Shown one piece after another: positions 1-8,963 of a stretch of DNA of 55,022 nucleotides; positions within the stretch are counted from its first letter, which is position 1; every line of letters starts with the position of its first letter. A program made the position numbers and the translations under genes. The stretch covers positions 1 through 55,022 of the forward strand of contig NZ_MQTQ01000019.1 in NCBI RefSeq assembly GCF_020532805.1, in the 5' to 3' direction. Below the pieces are notes generated by a model. It was not told the origin of the DNA. It made no database searches and saw only the letters and a program-made list of their open reading frames with translations. The DNA comes from Arthrobacter sp. SO5 (GTDB taxonomy: Bacteria; Actinomycetota; Actinomycetes; Actinomycetales; Micrococcaceae).

Positions 1-1568
1 TGACCAGTCAGCCCAACACCGGACCCGATTCAGCAGCCCAGGACATGAGTCCTGCGGAAATCCAGGCTGTCATCGACCGGATCCTCTCCAAGGACACCCC
101 TGCCCGGAACACAGCCCCGGCCGGCGCCGAGCCCACCTCGGTGCTCGGCAAGGCCCAGGCGATTTCCCGGCTGGACGAGGAACACAGCACCTTCGACGGC
201 GACCAGCAGGACCTCGAGGACCGCCACGCCCGGCGCCGCACCGGCAGCCTGTCCACGGAACTCGAAGACGTCACCGAAGTCGAATACCGGCAGCTGCGCC
301 TCGAGCGTGTCGTCCTGGCCGGCCTCTGGACCGAGGGCACCCTCGCCGACGCCGAAAACTCGCTCCGCGAGCTTGCTGCCCTCGCCGAGACCGCCGGCTC
401 GGAGGTCCTCGACGGGATCGTCCAGCGCCGGCAGAAGCCCGATCCGGGCACGTTCCTCGGCTCGGGCAAGGCCCAGGAGCTCAAGGACATCGTGGTGTCC
501 ACGGGCGCGGACACGGTGGTGGTGGATGCCGAACTGGCCCCGTCCCAGCGCCGCAGCCTCGAAGACATCGTCAAGGTCAAGGTCATCGACCGGACGGCCC
601 TGATCCTGGACATCTTCGCCCAGCACGCCAAGAGCCGCGAAGGCAAGGCGCAGGTGGAACTGGCCCAGCTAGAATACCTGCTTCCGCGCCTGCGCGGCTG
701 GGGCGATTCGATGTCCCGCCAGGCCGGTGGCCAGGTAGGCGGCGCCGGTGCCGGCATGGGCTCGCGTGGTCCCGGTGAGACCAAGATTGAACTGGACCGT
801 CGCCGGATCCGCACCCGGATGGCCAAGCTGCGGCGCGAAATCGCCGCGATGAAGCCGGCCCGGGAAACGAAGCGCGCCAGCCGCCGTCGTAATGCCGTGC
901 CGTCAGTCGCGATCGCCGGGTACACCAACGCCGGCAAGTCCTCACTCCTGAACCGGCTGACCGACGCCGGGGTCCTGGTGGAGAACGCCCTGTTCGCCAC
1001 CCTGGACCCGACCGTCCGGAAGGCCGAAACCTCGGACGGGCTGGGCTATACCCTCGCCGATACCGTGGGTTTCGTCCGGTCGCTGCCCACCCAGCTCGTG
1101 GAGGCGTTCCGCTCCACCCTGGAAGAGGTTGCGGACGCGGACCTCATCCTGCACGTCGTCGACGTCTCCCACCCGGATCCTGAAGGCCAGATCGCCGCCG
1201 TCCGCAAGGTGTTCAGCGAAGTCGATGCGCGCAAGGTGCCGGAAATCATCATCCTGAATAAGGCCGACGCCGCGGATCCGTTCGTGATCGAACGGCTCAA
1301 GCAGCGCGAACCGCGCCACGTTGTGGTCTCGGCGCGCACGGGTGAAGGCATTCCGGAACTGCTCAAGGCCATCAGCGAAGGCATCCCGCGGCCCAGCGTG
1401 AAGCTCGAACTGATGATCCCCTACAACCGCGGGGACCTGCTCAGCAAACTGCACGATGCCGACGCCGAGATCCTCAGCCTCGACCATGAGGAAGCCGGCA
1501 CCCGTGCCGTGGTGATGGTGCGTGAGGGCTTCGCGGCTGAACTGGATCTGTTCATCACCCATGACTGA
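1..1568 (+). CDS. hflX: GTPase HflX (5' end cut by one base)
   Basis: Ribosome-associated GTPase that splits or rescues stalled 70S ribosomes and binds the 50S subunit. The window opens with TG in frame, so the start codon is almost certainly an NTG whose first base lies just outside. The next in-frame ATG is at 45, but the protein reads well from the edge. Counting from the truncated start, the glycine-rich region is near residue 250, the G1 loop GYTNAGKS at about 307-314, DTVGF (G3) near 355 and NKAD (G4) near 420. About 522 residues is long for HflX because of an N-terminal extension, common in actinobacteria. The stop overlaps the next gene by 8 bases, so the two are probably co-transcribed and translationally coupled. 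Confidence 0.93.
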   Translation, partial: TSQPNTGPDSAAQDMSPAEIQAVIDRILSKDTPARNTAPAGAEPTSVLGKAQAISRLDEEHSTFDGDQQDLEDRHARRRTGSLSTELEDVTEVEYRQLRLERVVLAGLWTEGTLADAENSLRELAALAETAGSEVLDGIVQRRQKPDPGTFLGSGKAQELKDIVVSTGADTVVVDAELAPSQRRSLEDIVKVKVIDRTALILDIFAQHAKSREGKAQVELAQLEYLLPRLRGWGDSMSRQAGGQVGGAGAGMGSRGPGETKIELDRRRIRTRMAKLRREIAAMKPARETKRASRRRNAVPSVAIAGYTNAGKSSLLNRLTDAGVLVENALFATLDPTVRKAETSDGLGYTLADTVGFVRSLPTQLVEAFRSTLEEVADADLILHVVDVSHPDPEGQIAAVRKVFSEVDARKVPEIIILNKADAADPFVIERLKQREPRHVVVSARTGEGIPELLKAISEGIPRPSVKLELMIPYNRGDLLSKLHDADAEILSLDHEEAGTRAVVMVREGFAAELDLFITHD

Positions 1569-3669
1569 GTCAGCGGTGGCAGGGGCGGCGGTGGCAGAAG
1601 AGGACGCGGCAGACGGATCAGCAGCACTCCAGCCGCGGGGCGAGGAGTTCGTCGTCGAGCTCCTCGACCGGGCGGTGGCAGGCATGGGCGGCCAGAGCCG
1701 CACCGGACAGCACGAAATGGCCCGGCAGGTGGCACGCGCGATCGACTCCGGCGACCACCTGCTGGTCCAGGCCGGCACCGGTACGGGCAAATCGCTCGCC
1801 TACCTGATCCCGCTGATCGCCCATTCGCTGGTCAGCGACAAACCGACCCTCGTTTCCACGGCCACCCTGGCCCTGCAGACCCAGATCGTGGGCCGGGACC
1901 TTCCCCGGCTCCTCAAGTCGATCACCCCTGCCCTGGACCGGCCAGTCAAGGTGGCCCTCGTCAAGGGCCGTTCCAACTACGTCTGCCGCCACAAGCTCGA
2001 AGGCGGCTTCCCCTCCGAGGAACCCTCCGAGGGCCAGCTCTTCTCGCTCGGCGAGGACACGAGTGTGCCGCATTTCGCGGCAGCCATGGGCGGGCCGTCC
2101 TCCCAGCTGGGCAAGGAAGTCGTCCGGCTCCGCGACTGGGCCGAGGAGACCGCCACGGGCGACCGCGACGAGTTGATGCCAGGCGTGACCGACCGCGCCT
2201 GGCGGCAGGTCTCCGTCACCTCAATGGAGTGCCTCGGCGCGCAAAAATGCCCGCTCGCGGCCGAATGCTTCAGCGAACTGGCCCGGCAAAACGCCGCGGA
2301 CGCCGACGTCGTCGTGACCAACCACGCCATGCTTGCTGTGAGCGCCTTCGAGGGCCTCGCCGTGCTGCCCGAGTACGACGTCGTGGTGGTGGACGAAGCC
2401 CACGAGCTGCAGGACCGCGTGACCGGCGCCGTGTCCGGCCAGCTCTCCGCCGCGATGGTCCACGTTGCGGCCTCCGGTGCCCGGAAGCACACCGGAATCA
2501 CCGTGGACGCGCTCAACAACGCCGCGGCCAACCTCGAACTCGCCATCGAAGGCGTCCCCAGCGGACTCATGCCCAACGGCCTCAACGGCGACCAGCTGGA
2601 CTGCGTGGACCAACTGCGTGACGCGTGCCGCGCCGCGCTCTCCGATTCGAAGGGGGATAGCGCCAACACGGCCGACGGCGGCAGGCAGCTCGCGCGATCC
2701 CGCCTGATGGTGATCCTGGAACTCTGCGAGCGTTTGCTCGCGGCCCGGGAAAACCGCGAAGTGGTCTGGTTTTCCCGCAACAGCACCTTCGACCCGGCGC
2801 AGGGCTACTCCCAGCCGGACGAGAATGCACCGGCACTGATCAATGTGGCACCGCTCAGCGTCGCTGGCCGGCTCCGTGAGGGCTTGTTCGCGGACCACAC
2901 CGTGATCCTGACCTCGGCCACGCTGGCGATCGGGTCCGCGTTCGAGCCCGCCGCCGGCGGCCTGGGCCTGGTCGGCCCCGGTGCGCCGAGCTGGACCGGC
3001 GTCGACGTCGGCTCGCCGTTCGAATACCCCAAGCAGGGCATTCTCTATGTTGCCAGGCACCTCCCCAAACCCGGCCGCGGCACGTCTCCGGAAGCGCTGG
3101 ATGAGCTGGAGAAGCTGATCCGGGCCTCCGGCGGCGGGGCCTTGTGCCTGTTCTCGTCCCGGCGCGCCGCGGAGGACGCCGCAGAGGCCATGCGGCCGCG
3201 GCTGGACGTCAGCATTCTGTGCCAGGGAGACTCGACCATGACGGCGCTCGTCCGGCAGTTCGCGGACGAGCCGGACACCTGCCTCTTTGGCACCATGTCC
3301 CTCTGGCAGGGCGTGGACGTCCCGGGCGATTCCTGCCGGCTCGTGGTGATCGACCGGATTCCGTTCCCCCGGCCCGATGACCCGCTGATGACGGCGCGGT
3401 CCCGTGCCGTGGCCCAGGCGGGCGGGAACGGCTTCATGAGCGTCTCCGCAACCCACGCGGCGATCCGGCTAGCCCAGGGCGCCGGGCGCCTCATCCGAAC
3501 GACGACGGACAAGGGAGTGGTGGCAGTGCTCGATTCACGGCTCTCCACCGAACGCTACGGGGCATTCCTCCGGGCCGCACTGCCGCCGTTCTGGCCCACG
3601 ACCGATCCGGCGATTGCCCTCGCGGCGCTGGAGCGGCTCGCCAAGGAATCAGGGCAGCCGGCCCAATAG
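1561..3669 (+). CDS. ATP-dependent DNA helicase, DinG/XPD-like
   Basis: Superfamily 2 iron-sulfur helicase expected to unwind DNA or R-loops during repair. Of about 702 residues, Walker A GTGTGKS is near 72-78 and the DEAH box (VVVDEAHEL) near 277-281. The cysteines in YVCRHK (near 142) and MECLGAQKCPLAAEC (222-237) fit the four-cysteine 4Fe-4S cluster of the XPD/DinG family. The C-terminal helicase lobe contains LFGTMSLWQGVDVPG and the motif VI-like QGAGRLIRT. I chose ATG 1561 because it overlaps the hflX stop; an upstream start at 1522 would lie inside hflX. It converges with lexA. The helicase family is certain; orthology to E. coli DinG or YoaA is not. Confidence 0.9.
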   Translation: MTESAVAGAAVAEEDAADGSAALQPRGEEFVVELLDRAVAGMGGQSRTGQHEMARQVARAIDSGDHLLVQAGTGTGKSLAYLIPLIAHSLVSDKPTLVSTATLALQTQIVGRDLPRLLKSITPALDRPVKVALVKGRSNYVCRHKLEGGFPSEEPSEGQLFSLGEDTSVPHFAAAMGGPSSQLGKEVVRLRDWAEETATGDRDELMPGVTDRAWRQVSVTSMECLGAQKCPLAAECFSELARQNAADADVVVTNHAMLAVSAFEGLAVLPEYDVVVVDEAHELQDRVTGAVSGQLSAAMVHVAASGARKHTGITVDALNNAAANLELAIEGVPSGLMPNGLNGDQLDCVDQLRDACRAALSDSKGDSANTADGGRQLARSRLMVILELCERLLAARENREVVWFSRNSTFDPAQGYSQPDENAPALINVAPLSVAGRLREGLFADHTVILTSATLAIGSAFEPAAGGLGLVGPGAPSWTGVDVGSPFEYPKQGILYVARHLPKPGRGTSPEALDELEKLIRASGGGALCLFSSRRAAEDAAEAMRPRLDVSILCQGDSTMTALVRQFADEPDTCLFGTMSLWQGVDVPGDSCRLVVIDRIPFPRPDDPLMTARSRAVAQAGGNGFMSVSATHAAIRLAQGAGRLIRTTTDKGVVAVLDSRLSTERYGAFLRAALPPFWPTTDPAIALAALERLAKESGQPAQ

Positions 3670-3684
3670 GCGGCGCTGGCCGGG

Positions 3685-3729
3685 GCTGTGACGGCCGGGG
3701 CTGTGACAGCGGGAGCTGTGACAGCGGGA
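3685..3729. repeat. 15-bp tandem repeat, three copies
   Basis: Three consecutive 15-base units. The second and third are identical (GCTGTGACAGCGGGA); the first differs at a few positions. A fourth partial unit may follow. The array sits in the 94-base gap between the convergent helicase and lexA genes, just after the helicase stop. It is one of several 14-15 bp arrays in the window. Confidence 0.85.
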
Positions 3730-3763
3730 GCCTGCCGCAGGCACGTCCACGCCCCGGCTGCTC

Positions 3764-4513
3764 CTAGAGGGAGCGCAGCACCGAGACGACCTTGCCCATG
3801 ATCACGGCGTGATCGCCGAGGATGGGCTCGTACTGCGTGTTCTGCGGCAACAACCACGTGTGGCCGTCGCGCTGGCGGAATGTCTTGACAGTTGCTTCGT
3901 CGTCGAGCAGGGCGGCCACAATCTCGCCGTTCACGGCATCGCCCTGCCGGCGCACAACCACCCAGTCGCCGTCGCAGATGGCGGCGTCGATCATGGAGTC
4001 ACCCGCGACCTTGAGCATGAACAGTTCGCCGTGGCCCACGAGCTGGCGCGGAAGCGGCATAACATCCTCCACCACCTGGTCGGCCAGGATGGGGCCGCCG
4101 GCGGCAATGCGGCCCACGAGCGGAACCATCGCGGTGTCTGTGGCGCTGGCCAGCTCCGAGACGGAATGGCCGCCGACGGACCGCAGGCCGCTCGACTTCT
4201 CCACACCGGAAATTTTTGTTGTTCCCTCGTCCAGGGTGAGCGGCATCAGCACCTCCATCGCCCGCGGGCGCTTCGGATCGCGGCGCAGGTAGCCGAGCTT
4301 CTCTAGCTGGGAAAGCTGGTGGGTGACGCTGGAGAGGCTGGCCAGTCCGACAGTGTCGCCGATCTCGCGCATGGAGGGCGGGTAGCCATGGTCCGAGACG
4401 GAGCGCTGGATGGTCTCCAGGATCTTTTTCTGCCGGACGGTCAGACTCTTGGGAGGCCGCGCTGCCTGCGTGTTCCGCGGCGTGGCCCTGCTGCCCGGGG
4501 CTTGTGCTGCCAT
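3764..4513 (-). CDS. lexA: SOS repressor LexA
   Basis: Transcriptional repressor of the SOS DNA-damage regulon, inactivated by RecA-stimulated self-cleavage. From ATG at 4513 it is 249 residues: a winged helix-turn-helix from about 24 to 90 (including [11 protein letters not shown]), a linker, and a peptidase S24 domain. The cleavage site is Ala138-Gly139 (GRIAAGGP), with the catalytic dyad Ser173 (AGDSM) and Lys210 (EATVKTF). ATG 4513 was chosen over an in-frame TTG at 4522 because AAAGG lies about 11 bases before the ATG and too close to the TTG. LexA-box candidates lie upstream, consistent with autoregulation. It is divergent from the LysM gene, an arrangement also seen in mycobacteria and corynebacteria. 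Confidence 0.97.
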   Translation of the reverse strand: MAAQAPGSRATPRNTQAARPPKSLTVRQKKILETIQRSVSDHGYPPSMREIGDTVGLASLSSVTHQLSQLEKLGYLRRDPKRPRAMEVLMPLTLDEGTTKISGVEKSSGLRSVGGHSVSELASATDTAMVPLVGRIAAGGPILADQVVEDVMPLPRQLVGHGELFMLKVAGDSMIDAAICDGDWVVVRRQGDAVNGEIVAALLDDEATVKTFRQRDGHTWLLPQNTQYEPILGDHAVIMGKVVSVLRSL

Positions 4514-4652
4514 ATTCGCCAACGCCTTTCCATTCCGCCCGGCTGCCGTGGCTGCAGGTGCCGGGAACGTCCGGCCTGAATGTCAGACCCTGCTGATCAA
4601 CTGCAGATGTGGTTGTTCTGTGACTCAAACGTAGGCCAGCCGCGCAGCTTTT

Positions 4653-4668
4653 TCAAACATTTGTTCTA
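4653..4668. promoter_or_regulatory. LexA box candidate, lexA-proximal
   Basis: TCAAACATTTGTTCTA against the actinobacterial/Bacillus-type consensus TCGAACnnnnGTTCGA: the core CAAAC-N4-GTTCT has two mismatches. It lies about 140 bases upstream of the lexA ATG, suitable for autoregulation. Confidence 0.5.
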
Positions 4669-4719
4669 GCGAGTCTCGACAATGTTCGTCAATAGGTGCT
4701 AAAACAGAAACAACAGAGT

Positions 4720-4735
4720 TCGAATATGTGTTCGA
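4720..4735. promoter_or_regulatory. LexA box, best match in the divergent region
   Basis: TCGAATATGTGTTCGA: the core CGAAT-N4-GTTCG has one mismatch to CGAACnnnnGTTCG. It lies between lexA and the LysM gene and could repress the LysM promoter, lexA, or both. Confidence 0.8.
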
Positions 4736-4765
4736 TTCAGCAGTGGTTTGGCCAGTGCACAAGTT

Positions 4766-4781
4766 TCGGTTCTATGTTCGA
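4766..4781. promoter_or_regulatory. weak LexA half-site, LysM-proximal
   Basis: TCGGTTCTATGTTCGA: the right half GTTCGA is perfect, the left half has three mismatches. It is listed because it is correctly spaced and adjacent to a strong box; it may be only an auxiliary site. Confidence 0.3.
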
Positions 4782-4853
4782 AGGTCAGGCCGGTTGGCGG
4801 AAAGTACGTGGAGTACGCCGGGCGGCACAGTTTGGTCCAGGAAGGCTCAGTTC

Positions 4854-5309
4854 ATGTCAGCATCTAGCGCATTTCACGACACATTCGGTGAGGCAGCATT
4901 TGGCGTCGCCTCGGGCGGGAGTGATTCGTCCCGTTCACATTCCCGCCCCGCGGGCGGAACCGTCCGCGGGTACGGCTCGGTTGCCCCCACACGGCAGGCG
5001 CCGCTGCGGCTGACCAGGCGCGGCCGCTTCGTCTTCTTCGGCGTTCCGCTGATCCTGCTGGCCGCCCTCATGCTTTCCTTCAGCGGCTTCCTCAACGCCC
5101 CGGCCAAGGCGTCTGAGTCCGCGGCGGAGCTGTCGCTGACACCCACCGTGTCGGTCACCGTGAAGTCCGGAGAGTCGCTCTGGGCCATTGCCGGAACCGT
5201 GGCACCGGAGCGCGATCCCCGCGACGTTGTTGCCGATATTGTGCAGCTCAACAACCTGGATGCGGCGCGCGTGGTGCCGGGCCAGACCCTCTTTGTCCCG
5301 TCGAAGTAA
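4854..5309 (+). CDS. LysM-domain membrane protein, probable SOS-induced division inhibitor
   Basis: A 151-residue protein with a cytoplasmic, Ser/Gly/Arg-rich N-terminus (1-58), one transmembrane helix (about 59-81) and an external LysM peptidoglycan-binding domain (about 100-149, starting VTVKSGESLWAIAG and ending PGQTLFVP). The start ATG 4854 is preceded by AGGAAGG at a spacing of 8. Its place beside lexA, divergent and behind LexA-box candidates, matches Rv2719c of M. tuberculosis and resembles the Bacillus YneA type. Those proteins delay cell division during SOS. The role here is inferred from position and architecture. It could instead be a general cell-wall anchor protein. Confidence 0.85.
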   Translation: MSASSAFHDTFGEAAFGVASGGSDSSRSHSRPAGGTVRGYGSVAPTRQAPLRLTRRGRFVFFGVPLILLAALMLSFSGFLNAPAKASESAAELSLTPTVSVTVKSGESLWAIAGTVAPERDPRDVVADIVQLNNLDAARVVPGQTLFVPSK

Positions 5310-5365
5310 CACCCCCGGCGCCGGCCCGGGGGAGTCACAGTTTCAGAGCCCGTCGTCCTTCCACT

Positions 5366-5377
5366 TAAACTGGTGCA
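5366..5377 (+). promoter_or_regulatory. leaderless promoter -10 of hisC
   Basis: TAAACT at 5366-5371 followed by six bases and then the GTG start. There is no Shine-Dalgarno sequence, so transcription probably begins at the start codon. Confidence 0.55.
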
Positions 5378-6496
5378 GTGAACGACCAGTTAGAGCGCCT
5401 GAACCGACTGCCCCTCCGGACCAACCTGCGCGGCCTGAGCCCGTACGGGGCGCCGCAGCTGGACGTTCCCATCCTGCTCAACGTTAACGAAAACACCCAC
5501 GGAGTGCCGGCCGATGTCCGTGCCGCCATCGCCGAGGCCGTGACGATTGCCGCAGCCGGGCTCAACCGCTATCCGGACCGCGAGTTCACCGAGTTGCGCG
5601 AAGCCCTGGCGGAATATCTCGGGCACGGCTTGGGAGCGGAGAATATCTGGGCAGCCAACGGCTCCAACGAGGTCCTCCAGCAGATCCTCCAGGCTTTCGG
5701 CGGGCCGGGCCGCACCGCCCTGGGATTCCCCCCCACCTACTCCATGTACCCCCTGCTGGCGGCCGGCACGGATACGGAGTACATCACTGGGCTCCGCGCC
5801 GATGACTACGGCCTCAGCGCCGAATCCGCGGCCCGCCAGGTCCGCGAACTTCAGCCCAACATCGTGTTCCTGTGCTCTCCCAACAACCCGACCGGAACAG
5901 GCCTGGGCCTGGATGTCGTGGAAGCGGTCTACGAGGCCGGAGAGGCCAGCCAGAGTATCGTGATCGTCGATGAGGCGTACCACGAGTTCGCCCACGACGG
6001 CACCCCCAGCGCCCTGATGCTGCTTCCGGGCCGCGAGCGGCTGATCGTCTCGCGCACCATGAGTAAGGCCTTCGCCCTCGCCGGCGCACGGCTGGGCTAC
6101 ATGGCGGCAGCCCCGGAGGTCGCCGACGCCCTTCGCCTTGTCAGGCTCCCGTACCACCTCTCGGCCATCACCCAGGCGACCGGCCTGGCCGCCCTGCAGC
6201 ACCGCGTGGCGCTGATGGCCGACGTCGAGGACATCAAGCGCCAGCGCGACCGGATCGTCGCAGAACTGCGGCGGATCGGCCTCAAGCCGGCCGCCTCCGA
6301 CTCCAACTACGTCTTCTTCGGCGGTCTCGACAACCCCCACGAGACCTGGCAAGGCCTGCTGGAGGCCGGTGTGCTGGTCCGCGACGTCGGCATTCCGGGT
6401 CATCTGCGCGTCACCGCAGGAACTGAGACGGAAACCACAGCGTTCCTCGAGGCCCTCGAACGGATCCTGACCGGCCCCGCGGCACAGCAGGCCTAG
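5378..6496 (+). CDS. hisC: histidinol-phosphate aminotransferase
   Basis: PLP enzyme converting imidazole acetol phosphate and glutamate to histidinol phosphate and 2-oxoglutarate. At 372 residues it is a usual length for fold-type I HisC. The PLP lysine is near residue 230 in SRTMSKAFALAGARLGY; NVNENTHG near the N-terminus and CSPNNPTGTGL are typical of the family. The start is GTG 5378, with a -10-like TAAACT six bases upstream and no ribosome binding site, so it is likely leaderless. It leads a partial his cluster (hisC-hisB-hisH-hisA). Unlike the M. tuberculosis cluster, no hisD lies immediately upstream. Confidence 0.95.
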   Translation: MNDQLERLNRLPLRTNLRGLSPYGAPQLDVPILLNVNENTHGVPADVRAAIAEAVTIAAAGLNRYPDREFTELREALAEYLGHGLGAENIWAANGSNEVLQQILQAFGGPGRTALGFPPTYSMYPLLAAGTDTEYITGLRADDYGLSAESAARQVRELQPNIVFLCSPNNPTGTGLGLDVVEAVYEAGEASQSIVIVDEAYHEFAHDGTPSALMLLPGRERLIVSRTMSKAFALAGARLGYMAAAPEVADALRLVRLPYHLSAITQATGLAALQHRVALMADVEDIKRQRDRIVAELRRIGLKPAASDSNYVFFGGLDNPHETWQGLLEAGVLVRDVGIPGHLRVTAGTETETTAFLEALERILTGPAAQQA

Positions 6497-6602
6497 ACTT
6501 AAGCGCGGAGCCCGCACCACCCCCCCGCTGGCACCCCGCAAGCACACCGCAAGCAGGAGCTGAACGGCCCCACATCCCGCCTCATCCAAAGGACACCTCC
6601 AC

Positions 6603-7223
6603 ATGAGCAACACCGGATCAACCGCTGCCCGGACCGCACGGATGGAACGGACCACCAGCGAGTCATCCGTGCTGGTCGAGATCAACCTGGACGGCACCGG
6701 CGTCTCGGACATCAGCACCTCGGTGCCGTTCTATGACCACATGTTGACGGCGCTGAGCAAGCACTCGCTGATCGACATGACCGTCAAGGCCACGGGGGAT
6801 ATCCACATCGACGTCCACCACACGGTGGAGGACGTCGCCATCACCTTCGGTGAGGTCCTGCGCACCGCGCTGGGCAACAAGGCCGGCATCCGTCGCTTCG
6901 GTGAAGCGACGGTCCCCCTGGACGAGGCCCTTGCGCAGGCTGTTGTCGACGTTTCCGGTCGCCCGTACCTCGTGCACGCCGGAGAACCCGCCGGCCAGGA
7001 GTACCACCTGATCGGCGGACACTTCACCGGATCCCTCACCCGCCACGTGTTCGAGGCCATCACCTTGCACGCAGGCATCTGCCTGCACATGAACGTCACC
7101 GCCGGCCGCGACCCGCACCACATCGTCGAGGCCCAGTTCAAGGCCTTTGCCCGTGCGCTGCGCGCGGCCGTGGAGCCCGATCCCCGCGTCACAGGCATCC
7201 CCTCCACCAAGGGTGCGCTGTGA
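6603..7223 (+). CDS. hisB: imidazoleglycerol-phosphate dehydratase
   Basis: Mn-dependent dehydratase giving imidazole acetol phosphate, the HisC substrate. It is the monofunctional form of 206 residues, without the phosphatase domain of enteric HisB. The two metal-binding repeats are visible: FYDHML with [11 protein letters not shown], and later [29 protein letters not shown] precedes ATG 6603. A 106-base gap separates it from hisC. Its stop overlaps the hisH GTG (GTGA), so hisB and hisH are translationally coupled. Confidence 0.96.
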   Translation: MSNTGSTAARTARMERTTSESSVLVEINLDGTGVSDISTSVPFYDHMLTALSKHSLIDMTVKATGDIHIDVHHTVEDVAITFGEVLRTALGNKAGIRRFGEATVPLDEALAQAVVDVSGRPYLVHAGEPAGQEYHLIGGHFTGSLTRHVFEAITLHAGICLHMNVTAGRDPHHIVEAQFKAFARALRAAVEPDPRVTGIPSTKGAL

Positions 7224-7990
7224 CCGGCAAGGTGCTGCAGGACGGCGCCATCATCAACCCCGACGCAGGCCGCAAGCCCGCCTCGCCCGAGGGCAAGCCC
7301 ACCGTCACGGTCCTCGACTACGGCTCCGGCAACATCCGCTCGGCCGTCCGGGCGCTCGAGCGTGCCGGTGCCGAGGTCATCCTCAGCTCCAAGCCGGAAG
7401 ACGTGTTGAACGCTGACGGCCTCCTGGTCCCCGGCGTGGGAGCGTTCGAAACGGTCATGCGCGAGCTCAAGGCCGTCGACGCCCTCCGCATGATCGGCCG
7501 GCGCGTTGCCGGCGGACGGCCCGTCCTGGCCATCTGCGTGGGCCTCCAGGTCCTCTTCGAGGCCGGCGTCGAACACGGCACCGAAGCCCCGGGCATGGGG
7601 GAGTGGCCCGGCAAAGTCGAGTTGCTGCCTGCCGAGGTAGTGCCCCACATGGGCTGGAACACGGTGTCCGTCCCGGAAGGTTCGACGTTGTTCGCCGGAG
7701 TCGAGAACGAGCGCTTCTACTTCGTGCACTCCTACGGCGTCCAGCAGTGGGACTTTGACGTTATCCAGCCGCGGATGGCAGCGCCGCTGGTCACCTGGTC
7801 CGAGCACGGCGCCCCGTTCATCGCGGCCGTGGAAAACGGTCCGCTCTGCGCCACCCAGTTCCACCCGGAGAAGTCCGGCGATGCCGGAGCCCGGCTGCTG
7901 CGGAACTGGGTCGAGAGCCTACGTGCGCGTTCCAGGACCACTGAAGCCGGGACCACTGAAGCCGGGACCACTGAAGCCGGGACCGCCTAG
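7220..7990 (+). CDS. hisH: imidazole glycerol phosphate synthase, glutaminase subunit
   Basis: Class I glutamine amidotransferase supplying ammonia to HisF for ring closure in histidine synthesis. It has 256 residues. The nucleophile Cys is near residue 106 in [13 protein letters not shown] (most homologues read CLGMQ), and the His/Glu pair is in [11 protein letters not shown] near 214. The oxyanion region PGVGAF is present. About 28 extra N-terminal residues precede [13 protein letters not shown]. The C-terminus ends in three TTEAG repeats from an in-frame 15-bp tandem repeat. The partner hisF is not in this window. Confidence 0.95.
   Translation: MTGKVLQDGAIINPDAGRKPASPEGKPTVTVLDYGSGNIRSAVRALERAGAEVILSSKPEDVLNADGLLVPGVGAFETVMRELKAVDALRMIGRRVAGGRPVLAICVGLQVLFEAGVEHGTEAPGMGEWPGKVELLPAEVVPHMGWNTVSVPEGSTLFAGVENERFYFVHSYGVQQWDFDVIQPRMAAPLVTWSEHGAPFIAAVENGPLCATQFHPEKSGDAGARLLRNWVESLRARSRTTEAGTTEAGTTEAGTA
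7936..7980. repeat. 15-bp tandem repeat, three perfect copies, in hisH
   Basis: GACCACTGAAGCCGG repeated three times without mismatch. The array is in frame and encodes the TTEAG repeats that end HisH. Perfect identity suggests a recent slippage expansion. It lies beyond the conserved fold, so it is probably tolerated rather than functional. Confidence 0.95.
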
Positions 7991-8149
7991 ATGTGGTCCC
8001 TCGTGCTCATGGGACTTGCGGGTCTGCTGGTGGGCGGCGCGCTGTCCTTCCGGCAGCAGAAGAGCCCGCGCTGGGTCCAGGTCGTCTTCTATGGGCTCGC
8101 CGGAATGTCCCTGCTGGCCGCCTATCTCCTGACCCTGCCCGCCAGCTAG
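7991..8149 (+). CDS. small two-helix membrane protein between hisH and hisA
   Basis: An ORF of 52 codons beginning with ATG directly after the hisH stop. The product starts MWSLVLMGLAGLLVGGALS, continues with a basic loop (FRQQKSPRW, about 20-28) and ends in a second hydrophobic helix (VQVVFYGLAGMSLLAAYLL). That is a membrane hairpin with a positively charged turn. There is no gap after hisH and 54 bases before hisA, so it is probably translated from the his mRNA. The family is unknown to me. Support comes from membrane topology, codon use and exact placement; no link to histidine synthesis can be seen. Confidence 0.7.
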   Translation: MWSLVLMGLAGLLVGGALSFRQQKSPRWVQVVFYGLAGMSLLAAYLLTLPAS

Positions 8150-8203
8150 CCGCCGGCAGCGCCCCCACCACCCCGCCGTCCCCGAAAAGCTGAGGATCCC
8201 ACG

Positions 8204-8950
8204 ATGACCACCGAAACCCCGTTGCCCGTGCTTGAGCTGCTGCCCGCCGTCGACGTCGTCAACGGCCAGGCCGTCCGCCTCGTCCAGGGCGAGGCCGGCA
8301 GCGAAACTAGCTACGGGACACCGCTGGAAGCCGCACTCAACTGGCAGCAGCAGGGCGCCGAATGGGTGCACCTGGTGGACCTCGACGCCGCTTTCGGCCG
8401 GGGCTCCAACGCCGGGCTGCTCCGCGAGGTGGTCGGCCGGCTGGACATCAACGTGGAGCTCTCCGGCGGTCTGCGGGACGACGAATCCCTCGAGAAGGCG
8501 CTGGACCTCGGCGTGGCCCGGGTGAACCTCGGCACTGCTGCGCTGGAGAATCCCGAGTGGACGACCCGCGTGATCGAGCGCTTTGGTGACAAGATCGCCG
8601 TCGGACTCGACGTCCGCGGAACCACGCTCGCGGGCCGCGGCTGGACGAAGGACGGCGGTGACCTCTGGGAGGTCCTCGGCCGTCTCGAAGAAGCCGGCTG
8701 TGCCCGCTACGTCGTCACCGACGTGACCAAGGACGGCACCCTCCAGGGCCCGAACGTGGAACTGCTGCGCCAGATGGTCGAGCGGACCGGCAAGCCCGTC
8801 GTGGCCTCCGGCGGGATTTCCAGCCTTGACGACCTCAAGGTCCTGCGGTCCCTGGTGCCGCTGGGCGTCGAGGGTGCAATCGTCGGCAAGGCCCTCTACA
8901 ACGGCAACTTCACGCTGCCCGAGGCGCTTGACGTCGCCGGACGCCGCTAG
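8204..8950 (+). CDS. priA: bifunctional ProFAR / PRA isomerase (PriA)
   Basis: TIM-barrel isomerase, 248 residues. In actinobacteria the HisA homologue is usually PriA, which isomerises both the histidine intermediate ProFAR and phosphoribosyl anthranilate of tryptophan synthesis. The catalytic aspartates are in [15 protein letters not shown] (near residue 11) and [16 protein letters not shown] (near 173). The phosphate-binding loops ELSGGLRDD and [12 protein letters not shown] are clear. GAGGA precedes ATG 8204. Dual activity is inferred from lineage; the sequence alone shows the HisA/PriA family. Confidence 0.93.
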   Translation: MTTETPLPVLELLPAVDVVNGQAVRLVQGEAGSETSYGTPLEAALNWQQQGAEWVHLVDLDAAFGRGSNAGLLREVVGRLDINVELSGGLRDDESLEKALDLGVARVNLGTAALENPEWTTRVIERFGDKIAVGLDVRGTTLAGRGWTKDGGDLWEVLGRLEEAGCARYVVTDVTKDGTLQGPNVELLRQMVERTGKPVVASGGISSLDDLKVLRSLVPLGVEGAIVGKALYNGNFTLPEALDVAGRR

Positions 8951-8963
8951 CCGGACCGCCGCC

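Larger units (their letters stand above)
4514..4853. promoter_or_regulatory. lexA / LysM divergent control region
   Basis: A 340-base gap between two divergent genes. It is noticeably AT-rich in the middle and holds the LexA-box candidates listed separately. No small gene in it is convincing. An ATG at 4728 is in frame with the LysM gene but has no ribosome binding site and lies within the operator region. Confidence 0.6.

Noticed and set aside
4675..4690. CTCGACAATGTTCGTC as a further LexA box
   Set aside because: The GTTCG half is good, but the CGA half is at the wrong spacing by one base for the CGAAC-N4-GTTCG consensus.
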